From positions 248,001 to 312,000 of the forward strand of contig BGKB01000023.1 in assembly GCA_003116975.1 (NCBI GenBank): a stretch of DNA of 64,000 nt, given 5' to 3'. This document shows positions 29,901 to 38,392 of this stretch, one piece after another (within the stretch, counting starts at the first letter, position 1; the number at the start of each line of letters is the position of its first letter). Made by a program: the position numbers and the translations under genes. The DNA is from Aurantiochytrium sp. KH105. Its lineage: Eukaryota; Sar; Bigyra; Thraustochytrida; Thraustochytriidae. Under the pieces are notes generated by a model. It had not been told where the DNA came from. It searched no databases and was given only the letters and a program-made list of their open reading frames with translations.

Positions 29901-32900
29901 CTGAGATTTCGCCACCTCCTGCGCTTGTGCAAGTTCCTGGCGCAGATGATTGAGCTTTGCCCGTTCCGATTCGACTTGTAACCGTGAAGCATCTCGCTCA
30001 TGAATGAGACTCTCATGAACGCGTTTTGCCTCAGCGAGTTCGTTGCGAAGCTTCTCAGCCCTCGTCTCGGAAACTTGCGACTGTTCCTGCAAAAGCGCAA
30101 GCTCTCGTTGTGTCTCACTTAGGGACGCAGAGAGCGCCTCGCGAGTCTTCGACGCCTCTTTTTCTGCGGCGCTGGTGCGCTCAGCAAGCGATGTGGAAGA
30201 CTTGCGCAAGGATGCAAGCATTTCACTCTGCTCAGCGTGATGCTTTTCGAGTGAAGCTGAAGACTTGCGAAGAACCTCGAGCGCCTCGCTTTGCTCAGCA
30301 TTGCGTCGTGCAGCTTTTGCAAGTTCCTCCTCAAGAGTGGCGATAACGCCCTCGCGGTCGGCATTATCTCGCGCAAATGACGTTTGCGCTTTCTTCGAGG
30401 CTTCTTTGAGGCCAGCAAGCTGCGCTTGAAGTTGTGCAAGTTCTTCTTTGCCTTGATCAAGACGTCGTAGCGCTTCATCTCGCTCCGTAGCTGCTGATGC
30501 GTGTTGTGCAGCAAGATCTTTAAGCGCTTTCGCGTGATCTTGCAGTTGCGCGTCAAGTCTCTGTGTTCGCTCCTGCGCTGAGCACAGCTCGTCAGCACTT
30601 ATCTTTCGCGCCTGTGCCTCCTCCTCGACGGATCTTTCAAGTGCTTGCTCGCGGTCACGAGCATGAGCTGCTTGCGTTTCGAAATGTTGCAGCTTGTTTT
30701 GCAGTTCGGCTTGCGTGCGAGTTTGTTGCTCTGAAGCGATTTGCAGCTGGGCAACTTGCGCAAGCGCGTCGTCCTTTTCCTTTGCCAGAATTCGCAAGCG
30801 CTCTTGCAATTTACTTGCGCGCTCCTCGGCCGCGCGATTGATCTCCTGCCGATCAGTTTCTGCTTTGCGAAGGGCGAGCTCGACCTGATCAATGCGTGCT
30901 CCGGCTTGCTGGAGCTTGGAATTGGCATCGTCGCGTTCTGCCTGCAAAGCCTCGAGGGCCTTTGCAGTTCGGGTTTGCGAACCTTGTTTGGCTTGTTGAA
31001 TGAGCGTCTCGGCACGGTCGAGCGCCGTGTCTCGCTCGTGTCTAGCTTTTGCGGCTTCGTCGAACGCGGTGAGAAGCTGGTCGCGAAGTTCTTTTTGCGC
31101 GGCGTCTGCATCTTTCAGCTGCTGAGCAAGACTAGCGGAACGACCTTGGGCTTCAGCCTGCAAGGAATTACGTTCCCTTTCTAGTGTTTCGGCATGGTGA
31201 ACGGCCTCGGTGTGTTTTTGGCGAAGTGCTTCGAGTGCATCCGCCAAAGTCTTTTCGTTCTGCATTGTCTGGGTATGATCTTTGTGGAGAGCGTCGAGGC
31301 GCTCATGCAAGACCCTTTCGCGTTTGGATGCAACATCGCGTTCGTTTTCTAGCTGTGCGTCGAGTTCGGCCAGACGCGAGACCTTCTGCTCGACAGTACG
31401 CTTGGTGTCTGTAAGCTGTGCGCGAACCTGGGCCAGCGCAGACTTGAGCTCTTCAAAGGACGATGTTCGCGCGTCTGCCTCGGCGAGCTGCGACTTGAGC
31501 GCTTTTGCGGTGTGCTGAAGCGCATTGAACTCACGTTCGCGGCGCTCGCGCTCCGCTGCTGCATTCTGCTTGAATCGAGCGCCTTCCTTCTCGGCATTGG
31601 TGAGACGTATCTCAAGGGCATCTGCCTTCTGGGCTCGCTCTTGCGCGGTTTGCAGTTGCGAGCGCAGCGCATCTCGCTGCGATTGCATTTCCGCCGCAAG
31701 CGCTTGAGCCTCTGAGGCGGCTGTGAGAACGGAGGATTTTTGAGCCTCGAGTTCTTGTTTTTGAGCGCGAAGTTGTTCGCGCTCCTGTGTGAGCTCGTGA
31801 AGTTGTGTGTCTTTGTCCAGGAGTGTCTCCCGGATTTGTTCGTGGAGGGAGGCAATGGCAGCGTCATACTTTGACCGCGTGGTGACGCAGGTTTCGCAAG
31901 GTTCCGAAGCACTCGAAGCCGCCATTTGTTCAGCCTTCTGCAGCTGGATTTGCGTTTGCTCTTGTTCCTGTTCAAGCGCGGTGATGCGCAATTTCTGCGC
32001 GGTCTCGGCGCGACGCACGCGCTCCAGTTCACGCAACGTATCGACGCTGGCAGACTTGAGCGCCTCGTATTGGTGGCGCGATGTTTTCAGCTGATCTCGC
32101 AGCTCGTCGACTTGGAGCTGCGCAGCACCGTGCTGCGAGGAATGGCCTCGAACGCGTTCACGAGCGGCACGGAGTTGATGCTCGAGTTGCTTGACGTGGT
32201 TGGCCTGCACGAGGGTTTCTTGGCGTGCAGCGCCAAGAGCGCGTGCAAGTTTCTCCACCATGGCCTTCATTTCCTCGACCTCGTCCTCGGTGGCCCCGTT
32301 GGCGAGCTCGCGAATCGACTCGCGCAACGTCTCAATTTCCACACGCTGTTTGTCAAACACGTCCTTGTACTCGGCAAGCTTGAATTGAAGAGAGCTGTAT
32401 TTTTCCTGTTGCACGGTTAGCGTGGAGGCGTGATTGTGCACGACCTGTCGAAGACACGCCTCGAGGCGATCCTTTTCGAGCTCATTTTCTTGCGCCAGCT
32501 TGGCGAGCTGCTCCATGCGATGGCGTTCGCTGGCAGCATCAAGCGGTCCGCCATTGCCTGCGGTTGTTTGTCGACTGAGACGTTCAAAGTCAGCTTCCCG
32601 TTTTCGCAGTTGCATCTTGAGGCGCTCGACCTCTGCAACGAGAGCTGCGGCCTTGGAGTCGCCTTCGGTGTCGGTGTTAAGTTGAATGCGGTTCTCAATT
32701 TTCTTGGCGCGCTCGGCGTACATGAGAGTCATGAGCGTCTGCTGCTGATACAGGTCTGGGGTCCGGATGGTCGCGATCATGAGGGTTTTCGAATTGCCAC
32801 CCAGCGAATCCTTGAGCAAAAAGGTCAGCTTGCTGTTTCTGTAAGGGACACAGGCACGATCTGCAGCGGTGGCGGCGCGACGGCTGCCAGCCTTGCTCCC

Positions 32901-33923
32901 CGAAGAGTGGAGACGTGAGAGCGCCGAGAGAACATCACCAAGGGTAGACAATGACAGGTTGATGTTTTGCGTCTCTGTCAGCGTCTGGCCCTCGGCCTTG
33001 GACAGCGTGAGACGCTCGCTTCCAGCAAGATCGACGAGATGTAGTTTGCCGAGTTTGGCCACCGAGGTTGCCCCATTGGCGCTGGGGATGCGGCTCTCAA
33101 CGTAAAAGGTGAGAATCGCGTGACTTCGCGAGCTATGCTCGTTACAGTCCGTGGCACCAACGGCGCGGTTGCGCGAGCCAAGTTGGATGAGGCGAAGTGC
33201 TTCTTGTGCGCTGGTTACAGGCGTGTGCAGAGAAGGCGTTCCGCTCAAAAACACGGATCCCGACTTTGTCGTGTGTAGTTCAATTCGATGCGAAGTTGAT
33301 CTCGCCGACGAGGTAGCAGCGGCAGACGTAGCGGTGGAGGCGGAGGAAGAGGCGTCACCGTGCTGAGCATGAGAATACAGGAGATCCTTGAACTGGTTGT
33401 TGTAGAGTTCCACGTAGCCCATTTGCACCAAAACGATGCCATCGGCTTCGCGGTCTGCAAGCTCGCCTGCGAGCGCAAAGATGCGGTGCACCGCTCGGGG
33501 AATGATGCCTTCGCAACCCGGTGCACCGCTGATCGTGTGCGTCTTGCCGGATCCAGTCGATCCGTACGCAAAAATGGTGGCATTGTAACCTTGAATGGTC
33601 GATGCCACGAGCGGGTCGACGGCGGCATAGACGTCCTCTTGCGCTGTTTCGGGGCCGAAAATGCGGTCAAAGTGAAAGGTTCGAAGTTTGTCTCCGCGCA
33701 AGACCTCGAGCGCTGCTTGCGAGACCTGCCGGACACACGAGGCGCCGGTCTTCTCCGTTCTCGCCTGCGACGAAGACGCCAATGACAACGTCAGGGACGA
33801 CGAGGTGGCGGCCCCCTTGACGGCGCGCGCTTTCTTCACATCCTTGGAGCCAGGTCTGACCTCGTCGGGACGAATACGCACGACCACGCGGATGTTCTCG
33901 CGCCCTCCGCCACCGCCCGCCAT
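26979..33923 (-). CDS. Kinesin with long coiled coil, polyQ tract and C-terminal ankyrin repeats, 2314 aa
   Basis: The N-terminal motor (residues about 5-380) begins ENIRVVVRIRPDE. P-loop AYGSTGSGKTHT is near residue 117. Switch I is NEHSSRSHAIL. Switch II is DLAGSERL near 297, and VPYRNSKLTFLLKDSLGGNS follows. A very long Gln/Glu/Ala/Lys coiled coil fills about 400-1900. Then comes a basic stretch with eight Gln near residue 1967, and a C-terminal ankyrin block (VNARDVAGNTVLHKALQV, LGADVKAVNKLGDTPVHTEL). The N-terminal motor predicts plus-end movement; the coiled coil predicts a dimer; the ankyrin end probably binds cargo. The subfamily is unclear (CENP-E-like motor by eye). The frame continues upstream to a GTG at 34202 but without an ATG, so 33923 is the start. 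No intron across nearly 7 kb. Confidence 0.92.
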   Translation of the reverse strand: MAGGGGGRENIRVVVRIRPDEVRPGSKDVKKARAVKGAATSSSLTLSLASSSQARTEKTGASCVRQVSQAALEVLRGDKLRTFHFDRIFGPETAQEDVYAAVDPLVASTIQGYNATIFAYGSTGSGKTHTISGAPGCEGIIPRAVHRIFALAGELADREADGIVLVQMGYVELYNNQFKDLLYSHAQHGDASSSASTATSAAATSSARSTSHRIELHTTKSGSVFLSGTPSLHTPVTSAQEALRLIQLGSRNRAVGATDCNEHSSRSHAILTFYVESRIPSANGATSVAKLGKLHLVDLAGSERLTLSKAEGQTLTETQNINLSLSTLGDVLSALSRLHSSGSKAGSRRAATAADRACVPYRNSKLTFLLKDSLGGNSKTLMIATIRTPDLYQQQTLMTLMYAERAKKIENRIQLNTDTEGDSKAAALVAEVERLKMQLRKREADFERLSRQTTAGNGGPLDAASERHRMEQLAKLAQENELEKDRLEACLRQVVHNHASTLTVQQEKYSSLQFKLAEYKDVFDKQRVEIETLRESIRELANGATEDEVEEMKAMVEKLARALGAARQETLVQANHVKQLEHQLRAARERVRGHSSQHGAAQLQVDELRDQLKTSRHQYEALKSASVDTLRELERVRRAETAQKLRITALEQEQEQTQIQLQKAEQMAASSASEPCETCVTTRSKYDAAIASLHEQIRETLLDKDTQLHELTQEREQLRAQKQELEAQKSSVLTAASEAQALAAEMQSQRDALRSQLQTAQERAQKADALEIRLTNAEKEGARFKQNAAAERERREREFNALQHTAKALKSQLAEADARTSSFEELKSALAQVRAQLTDTKRTVEQKVSRLAELDAQLENERDVASKRERVLHERLDALHKDHTQTMQNEKTLADALEALRQKHTEAVHHAETLERERNSLQAEAQGRSASLAQQLKDADAAQKELRDQLLTAFDEAAKARHERDTALDRAETLIQQAKQGSQTRTAKALEALQAERDDANSKLQQAGARIDQVELALRKAETDRQEINRAAEERASKLQERLRILAKEKDDALAQVAQLQIASEQQTRTQAELQNKLQHFETQAAHARDREQALERSVEEEAQARKISADELCSAQERTQRLDAQLQDHAKALKDLAAQHASAATERDEALRRLDQGKEELAQLQAQLAGLKEASKKAQTSFARDNADREGVIATLEEELAKAARRNAEQSEALEVLRKSSASLEKHHAEQSEMLASLRKSSTSLAERTSAAEKEASKTREALSASLSETQRELALLQEQSQVSETRAEKLRNELAEAKRVHESLIHERDASRLQVESERAKLNHLRQELAQAQEVAKSQDERVATLSQEVKTQAEALAQANDKLAGLRAELQATIHAREELAEKEKRRQSEAAERAKEAKRSHEETLGRANDGLRVLEEQLAEASDEARTLRGELTRSKDDISRLEGKLAESTSKTSFLEETVTASKRSLEESKEETRAYNRELTRAKAEAESYATSLRQANQELDRHRDAATRASKELESQKDAWVKANEEIAGLKRSVQMTQDELAQRDHLIKGLRFELKEAKRAHEQAVAALEIEFSETTRHRDEDLAKSQEELRKILLAHDLATSKSQQDHREAQYAAEAELSSQRNRVAELEKQKERLGRESASNLAKEAVRLQETSARLTQAQSKLESKNEQVRDLQVRLERALLTSPGDETIWKQAIDATGANALNGPPTSLMEAAALVNQLLEGRSEVHRRLDELSATCEELRAAAKDRESERVQELSDQSHAASAERESAKREVDSLRGRLKVQNEWVEDLKKQRASLDESLSTSSREVERLRAALEDVSHIQQELGCLRAENAGLKAAHTDRLARAEATSSRLEAERRADQARLAQYAKKLEHVRKVQQTWTQDRQRVKRVMAEAMAGMYGSLEGVFDRLSQKKLGTRLARLSGHVNILANRRRGSISKIGDTTMPQLQDHRHHRQQQQQQQQRRGRRTTAPPLAPPSRLSKGEEEQPQADGEELDERRQEYAKQRGQRQRKQVPIAETRNMPRHRAGRARLAQHGKEIKSELKSVRRTQEQLLQEVKEQENTGAGLVDLALQRRSRNRLGLGSRGASLSSSIGPTRDEKATQEHADEGAGLGEYKLGVLQACLRGDIEGLAQALSVSFIRSDFDDNFLPLHRTISGFHFHGSSERAIRALDLLVRKGAPVNARDVAGNTVLHKALQVVPGDSILAVLRALLRLGADVKAVNKLGDTPVHTELRRLRNATPAVVRELVAAGARSGPSQGARSPIKVPAPAVLLEAILREAGRDASRAHLELLEFLRAQNGVW

Positions 33924-34124
33924 CGCGCCGCTCGCCGTGCGCTTGCCGGCGGGCGAGACCCTGCGTTGCAGGCGGTTATGCCCCTCGAGACCCACAAAGG
34001 ACCACGCCTTGCACCCTGCTTGGCGAGAGCAACCGGGAGCAAAAACAATACCAGTAAGACCTGCTGGCTGAGCAAGACCAACTTGGAGTTGGTTGCCAGC
34101 GAAACGCGAGCGGCTCTCGGCGCC
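33924..34124. promoter_or_regulatory. Compact bidirectional promoter interval
   Basis: Only 201 bp separate the kinesin ATG (leftward) from the chosen fucosyltransferase-like ATG (rightward), so both core promoters and leaders must fit or overlap here. An earlier in-frame ATG at 33978 would shrink the gap to 54 bp. No TATA-like motif is evident. Confidence 0.5.
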
Positions 34125-35609
34125 ATGTCCTCGCGGGCGTCGCGTCTGCGCGAGGGCGGCAGCCGTCGCTTCGCAGCCCACTTCCGCGCGCACGGGGGCC
34201 ACACGCGACGACAGCCCGCACCCTGGCCCCTGAAAATACTCTTCGCGGCGCTGGCGCTCGCCTTTGTGCTGGTGTTCACGGCGGCGGCAAAGGCGTACTA
34301 CACCGAAAGTGCCAGCGTGAGTTTATTGGGCTCGGGGCAGATCACGGCTTTCGGATACACGGCGGGCCTCCGCTACTGGGAACGAGCGCCAAGTGCTGGC
34401 ACAGAATTCCCGCTTCGTCCGAAAGCGCCAGTGGACCACGAGCGCTACGTCACCTTTGAGGACGACACGGGGGGATGGAACAACATCCGGCTCGCTTTTG
34501 AGGTCTTTGTGGTGGCGGCCAAGGTGACCGGGCGCATCCTGGTGCTTCCTCCACGATGTCGATGGTATTTGCTCGATCGGGGCCCAATTACGACGTTCGC
34601 CAAGCGACGAGAGGGGCAAACTTCAGGTTACGAAGACTACTATGACTTTTCGGTCCTTTCGAAGCAGGTCCAAGTAATCTCCACAGAGGAGTTTCTCCGG
34701 AGAGAAGCGGCCCGTATGGGCATCCCTGAGCACCTCGTTCGAGAAGCGAGCCATCCGCAGGCTGTGAGCAATGGTCACCACACGGAGTATTTTTTGTGGC
34801 TGCGAGAATCGCCAGACGCCCTGATTTGGCCCTCGGGCCCTTCCTACAAGCGAGACTTTGACATTTTCAACCCGGACATTGAGATCCATTCTGAAACAAA
34901 AGTCTTGCACTTTCCGATGCACGTGAGCAGAAATCTACGATACTTGTCGGGGGTTCCGGCATTTTTTTATCACAAGCCGCGCGCAATCGCTGCGCATCAG
35001 GCGGTTCGCAAATTCTGTCGCGAGACCTTTGTTTATGCCCCGCACATTGTGCGCGCTGCTGAAGCCTATATCATGGAGATGGGTGGATTTGGGACGTTTT
35101 CCGCCCTGCATGTTCGACGTAATGAACTGCAGTACAAGAATGCTTTTGCAGATGGTTCCGTAACGGCGGACAATGTGCGTGCACTGTTAAAGTCAGGGGA
35201 GCGCGTGTACATTGCGACCGATGAGACCGAGGAAGGGTTTTTTGATCGTTTCCGCGAGCTTGGCATCGAGGCGATCCGTATGCCAGACCTGCGCGAAAGA
35301 GTGTACGCGAGAATGGGTCGTCTTGATCCAAAGTATGAGGGAATGGTGGAGCAGCTGGTGTGCGCCGCGGGACGAATTTTTGTGGGGACAATGTATTCTT
35401 CTTTCACGGCGCACATTCATCGTTTGCGTGGGTACATGCATTCGGAGTCTCAAACAAACCTTCGAGCCTCTGAAGATTTGCCATCGTCACGAGGATTCTA
35501 CTTTCACACGACTGATTACAATCAGCCTGGCGCGATTGCAAAGTCAAATCGCGCCTATGCTGGGAACTTTGACGGCGAAGTCAAGATGAGCTATATGCTG
35601 GAGAATTAG
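34125..35609 (+). CDS. O-fucosyltransferase-like (GDP-fucose protein O-fucosyltransferase family) type II membrane protein
   Basis: A 494-residue protein. A basic N-terminus precedes one membrane helix (LKILFAALALAFVLVF, residues 36-51), giving a Golgi/ER lumenal orientation. The catalytic part shows GGWNNIRLAFEVFVVAAKVT (the GxNNxR substrate loop of the family), ILVLPPRCRWYL, then FSALHVRRNELQYKNAF (the conserved HxRR/N element that contacts GDP-fucose), VYIATDE, and VEQLVCAAGRIFVGTMYSSF with TAHIHRLRGY, the late family motif. Acceptor specificity cannot be read. ATG 34125 is preferred because the longer form from 33978 adds a non-conserved leader and crowds the kinesin start. Single exon. 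Confidence 0.85.
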   Translation: MSSRASRLREGGSRRFAAHFRAHGGHTRRQPAPWPLKILFAALALAFVLVFTAAAKAYYTESASVSLLGSGQITAFGYTAGLRYWERAPSAGTEFPLRPKAPVDHERYVTFEDDTGGWNNIRLAFEVFVVAAKVTGRILVLPPRCRWYLLDRGPITTFAKRREGQTSGYEDYYDFSVLSKQVQVISTEEFLRREAARMGIPEHLVREASHPQAVSNGHHTEYFLWLRESPDALIWPSGPSYKRDFDIFNPDIEIHSETKVLHFPMHVSRNLRYLSGVPAFFYHKPRAIAAHQAVRKFCRETFVYAPHIVRAAEAYIMEMGGFGTFSALHVRRNELQYKNAFADGSVTADNVRALLKSGERVYIATDETEEGFFDRFRELGIEAIRMPDLRERVYARMGRLDPKYEGMVEQLVCAAGRIFVGTMYSSFTAHIHRLRGYMHSESQTNLRASEDLPSSRGFYFHTTDYNQPGAIAKSNRAYAGNFDGEVKMSYMLEN

Positions 35610-35899
35610 GAATTCTCGGCCTTGTGCGCACATGATGTTTGTACAAAATTATCACCAAAGAAAGCCCAGTGAAGCAAAGCAAAGCAAAGCAAAGCAGGAA
35701 AGCAAAGTAGACAAAGCATTGTAGATGCCAGCAAGTTTCCAACAAAATCAGTCGCAGAATCATCTCGGGGAGTCTCTGAATTGCTTTGAACAAATTAAAC
35801 ATAACTTGACTGCTGCCAAGTGTGTTCAAACCGATACCCCTTTGTTTCCATTTGGGGAAGAGAAGATAAAAATGCGAAAAAGAAGATGCGGTGTAGAAA
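35610..35899. repeat. Convergent 3' interval with an (AAAGC)n run
   Basis: 290 bp between the fucosyltransferase-like stop and the UBL5 stop. Holds about five AAAGC units at 35672-35695 and AT-rich sequence suitable for 3' ends. No gene seen. Confidence 0.7.
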
Positions 35900-36198
35900 T
35901 CAGTTATAGTAAAGTTCAATGGAGGATCCATCTGAAAGTTCGTACAGATCGAGAGTAATGTGGTCTTTAAAGACGGTGTTCCATTTTTGCAAACGCAGCT
36001 TTTCCGGCCGTGTTCCGAGCTGTGCAGCTGCCATCTTTTTCAGGTCACCGATGGTATCGTCCTCGTTACATTTCTGTGAAAGCAAGATACGAATTCGTCA
36101 GCTTCCGATCTCTTCCTTGGACTCCCCCTCGAAACATATGTTCAACTTACCACGCGCACCTTTTTCCCCAGGCGGTCGTCCAGAACAATTTCAATCAT
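35900..36198 (-). CDS. UBL5: Ubiquitin-like protein UBL5/Hub1, two exons
   Basis: Non-canonical ubiquitin-like modifier that binds spliceosomal proteins (Snu66 in yeast) without conjugation. Exon 1 is 36198-36151 and encodes [16 protein letters not shown]. Exon 2 is 36073-35900 and begins [20 protein letters not shown], continuing to the end [10 protein letters not shown]. The double-Tyr C-terminus is the Hub1 signature, in place of the ubiquitin Gly-Gly. Joined length is 73 residues, the same as human UBL5. The 77-nt intron (GTAAGT to CACAG, phase 0) falls between RV and KC. An ATG-started reading of exon 2 alone gives 61 residues and would miss the first strand. Head to head with AP-3 mu. 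Confidence 0.96.
36074..36150 (-). other. UBL5 intron
   Basis: 77 nt, phase 0, donor GTG|GTAAGT, acceptor TTCACAG|AAA. Its removal restores the exact family length. Confidence 0.92.
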
Positions 36199-36588
36199 CT
36201 TCTTTTCCCTTGAGCTCACGAGCCGATCCCGTCTGTCGCACGCAAAGACGCGAACTGAAACGAGGGGAGACGCGGCAGCGACCACGTCCCCGCGCCTTCT
36301 TGCCGCCCTGCCCTGGAGGATCGCCTTGCCGCCCGGACCCGCTCGCTCGTCCTCCGCCGTCCGTTCGCGACCTGGTCTTCGTCAAAAGAAGTTCTCGACG
36401 AAGCGCTTTCGGGTCCAAGTTACAGAGCTTCTAGAGCTCCCAAAGCGTCCAGCGAATGGCAGAGCGACGGCGGCGAGGGCTAAAACCAAAAAGAGACAAG
36501 GGAGGTTGAGCGCGCGTGCCCCTGCCTCTTTGCGTGCCTCTCCGCGTGCCTGTGAGAGGGAAGAAGACAGTGTTGGCAGGTGCCTACG
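36199..36588. promoter_or_regulatory. Divergent promoter between UBL5 and AP-3 mu
   Basis: 390 bp between the two ATGs. GC-rich on the UBL5 side. No TATA box or named motif visible. Confidence 0.45.
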
Positions 36589-38196
36589 ATGCAAAGCCTT
36601 TTCATTCTCAGCGACTCAGGGTACGTTTAGCTTGGCAGCTGCGAGGACGTGGACCAGCGAACGAAGATAGCGCTTACCGTTCGTTCGTTGCTTTGTTCGA
36701 TGCTTGTTTGCTTGCCTGGTCGATCCACTGGGCGTTATTGCCGTGAGGACAGAACAGACGGCGACCGAGAGCTGGAGAGACGGCGCGAAGGAAGGTGACG
36801 ATATTCATTCATCCCTGTGTTCGTTCATTTTATTTATTTCGTCGTTCAGGGGGGCTAACTCAACTCACTCATCTGACCGTGTCAACTTATTCGTAACTTC
36901 TTTTGTTTACGCAGCGAAGTGCTCATCGAGAAGCACTGGCGCAAGGTCACGAGCCGAAACCTCGTGGACCTCTTTTTGCATGAAGTGGCGCGATGCGGCG
37001 ATCCGGCCGACGTCGTGCCTGTTATTTCCACGGCAAATCTGTACTTGGTCAACGTGTACCGATCGAAGCTCTTCCTCCTCTGTGTGTTGGGGGGTGAGCA
37101 ACCGCCATTGCTAGTGATGGAATTCATGCACAGAGTAATGGACGTTTTCGAGGAATACATTGGCCAGGTGGATGACGTGAGCATCAAGGAGAACTTTTCA
37201 ACGTTTTATCAGCTGCTCGAGGAAATGTGCGACAATGGCTTTCCCATGACGACCGAGAGTAATGCGCTGAAAGAGCGCATTACCCCTCCCTCGATCTCGG
37301 GGCGCATTGCTGCAGCAGTGTCTGGCAAAAGTGCCGTTGCGGACGAGCTTCCTGTCGGGCAGCCGTCTCCCGTGCCGTGGCGCCGTCAGGCCGTGCGCTA
37401 CAACGTCAACTCAATTTACCTTGATATCGTCGAGAGTATTGACTGCATCATTGGGCGGAACGGGGCGATTGTCTCCTGCGAGGTGAACGGAGAGCTTCTT
37501 TGCACAAGCAAGCTTTCCGGCGTCCCGGACCTTTCCCTAAGCTTTAATGACCCGTGGATCTTGCGGGACTTTTCATTACATCCATGCGTGCGTACGACGC
37601 GATTTGAGCAAGATCGCACGCTTTCCTTCATCCCTCCAGATGGCGCGTTTACGCTCATGAAGTACAGCGTGGACCCTCGTCAGTTTTCGAGTGAGGATCC
37701 CTCGTCGGGACGGCGAACCTTTGGAAACGTGCCTCTTCCCATTTACTGCAAGCCACAAATTACGTCAAGCTCGCGTGAGGAAGGACGAATTGAGGTGATG
37801 GTTGGAAGCAAGCCTCTGGCACATTTGCTCCCGCCCAAAAAATCAAATGAGGTGGAGAAGATTACAATCATTATTCCATTTCCTAAGACTGTGCGGTCCA
37901 CAGATCTCAAGAGCTCGCACGGCGTGGTCATGTGCGACGAAACCACCAAAGAGTGCAGATGGGAGATTGGCAAGATGCCACGCGATGGGAGTTGCAAGCT
38001 CACGGGAGCTTTCACGTTTCTGCCCGGATCGCCGGCGTTCGACGAAACGCTCACGGTTCTCTTACAGTTCAAGCTTGCAGACTGCTCGGTCTCCAAAATC
38101 TCCGTCTCTGACTTGCAGGTGAATCGCGAGTCGTACGTGCCGTACAAGTACGTTCGCAGCATCCTCAAAGCGGAGCGCGTCGAGGTGCGAGCTTGA
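36589..38196 (+). CDS. AP3M: AP-3 adaptor complex mu subunit, two exons
   Basis: Medium subunit of the AP-3 coat, which sorts cargo from endosome/trans-Golgi to lysosome-related organelles and recognises tyrosine signals. Exon 1 is 36589-36620 (MQSLFILSDSG, ending in two bases of a Gly codon). Intron 36621-36914 runs GTACGT to CGCAG. Exon 2 starts at 36915 and reads EVLIEKHWRKVTSRN, giving the longin-like N-terminus, then FMHRVMDVFEEYIGQVDD, LLEEMCDNGFPMTTESNALK, and VPWRRQAVRYNVNSIYLDIV, which opens the mu homology domain. KLSGVPDLSLSFNDPWILRD and RTLSFIPPDGAFTLMKYSV follow, matching AP3M over AP-1/2/4 mu. About 437 residues, normal for the family. Without exon 1 an internal ATG at 36919 would lose the first strand. 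Confidence 0.95.
36621..36914 (+). other. AP3M intron 1
   Basis: 294 nt, phase 2, donor CAGG|GTACGT, acceptor TTTACGCAG|C. The split Gly codon is restored as GG+C. Confidence 0.9.
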
Positions 38197-38227
38197 AGCG
38201 CCAGTGCCCGCGAAAAAAAAATGTTGT

Positions 38228-38248
38228 TGATGATGATGATGATGATGA
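38228..38248. repeat. (TGA)n microsatellite
   Basis: Seven tandem TGA units in the 3'UTR of AP3M, continuing into GAGGA-rich sequence. Confidence 0.9.
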
Positions 38249-38392
38249 GGAGGAGGATGACAATGAAGGAGGAAAGGATACTCGAGCGCATGCAAGCAAT
38301 TACGGATCTGTCGAGCGAAAGAAAAACTGGGGCCGACACGTGCACACGAGAACCCTTTGGTTTTATTCTCGCTAGAGGGGCTCTGGCGTCAG

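Noticed and set aside
33924-34202. N-terminal extension of the kinesin to 34202
   Set aside because: It starts at GTG, contains no ATG before 33923, and would overlap the start of the divergent gene.
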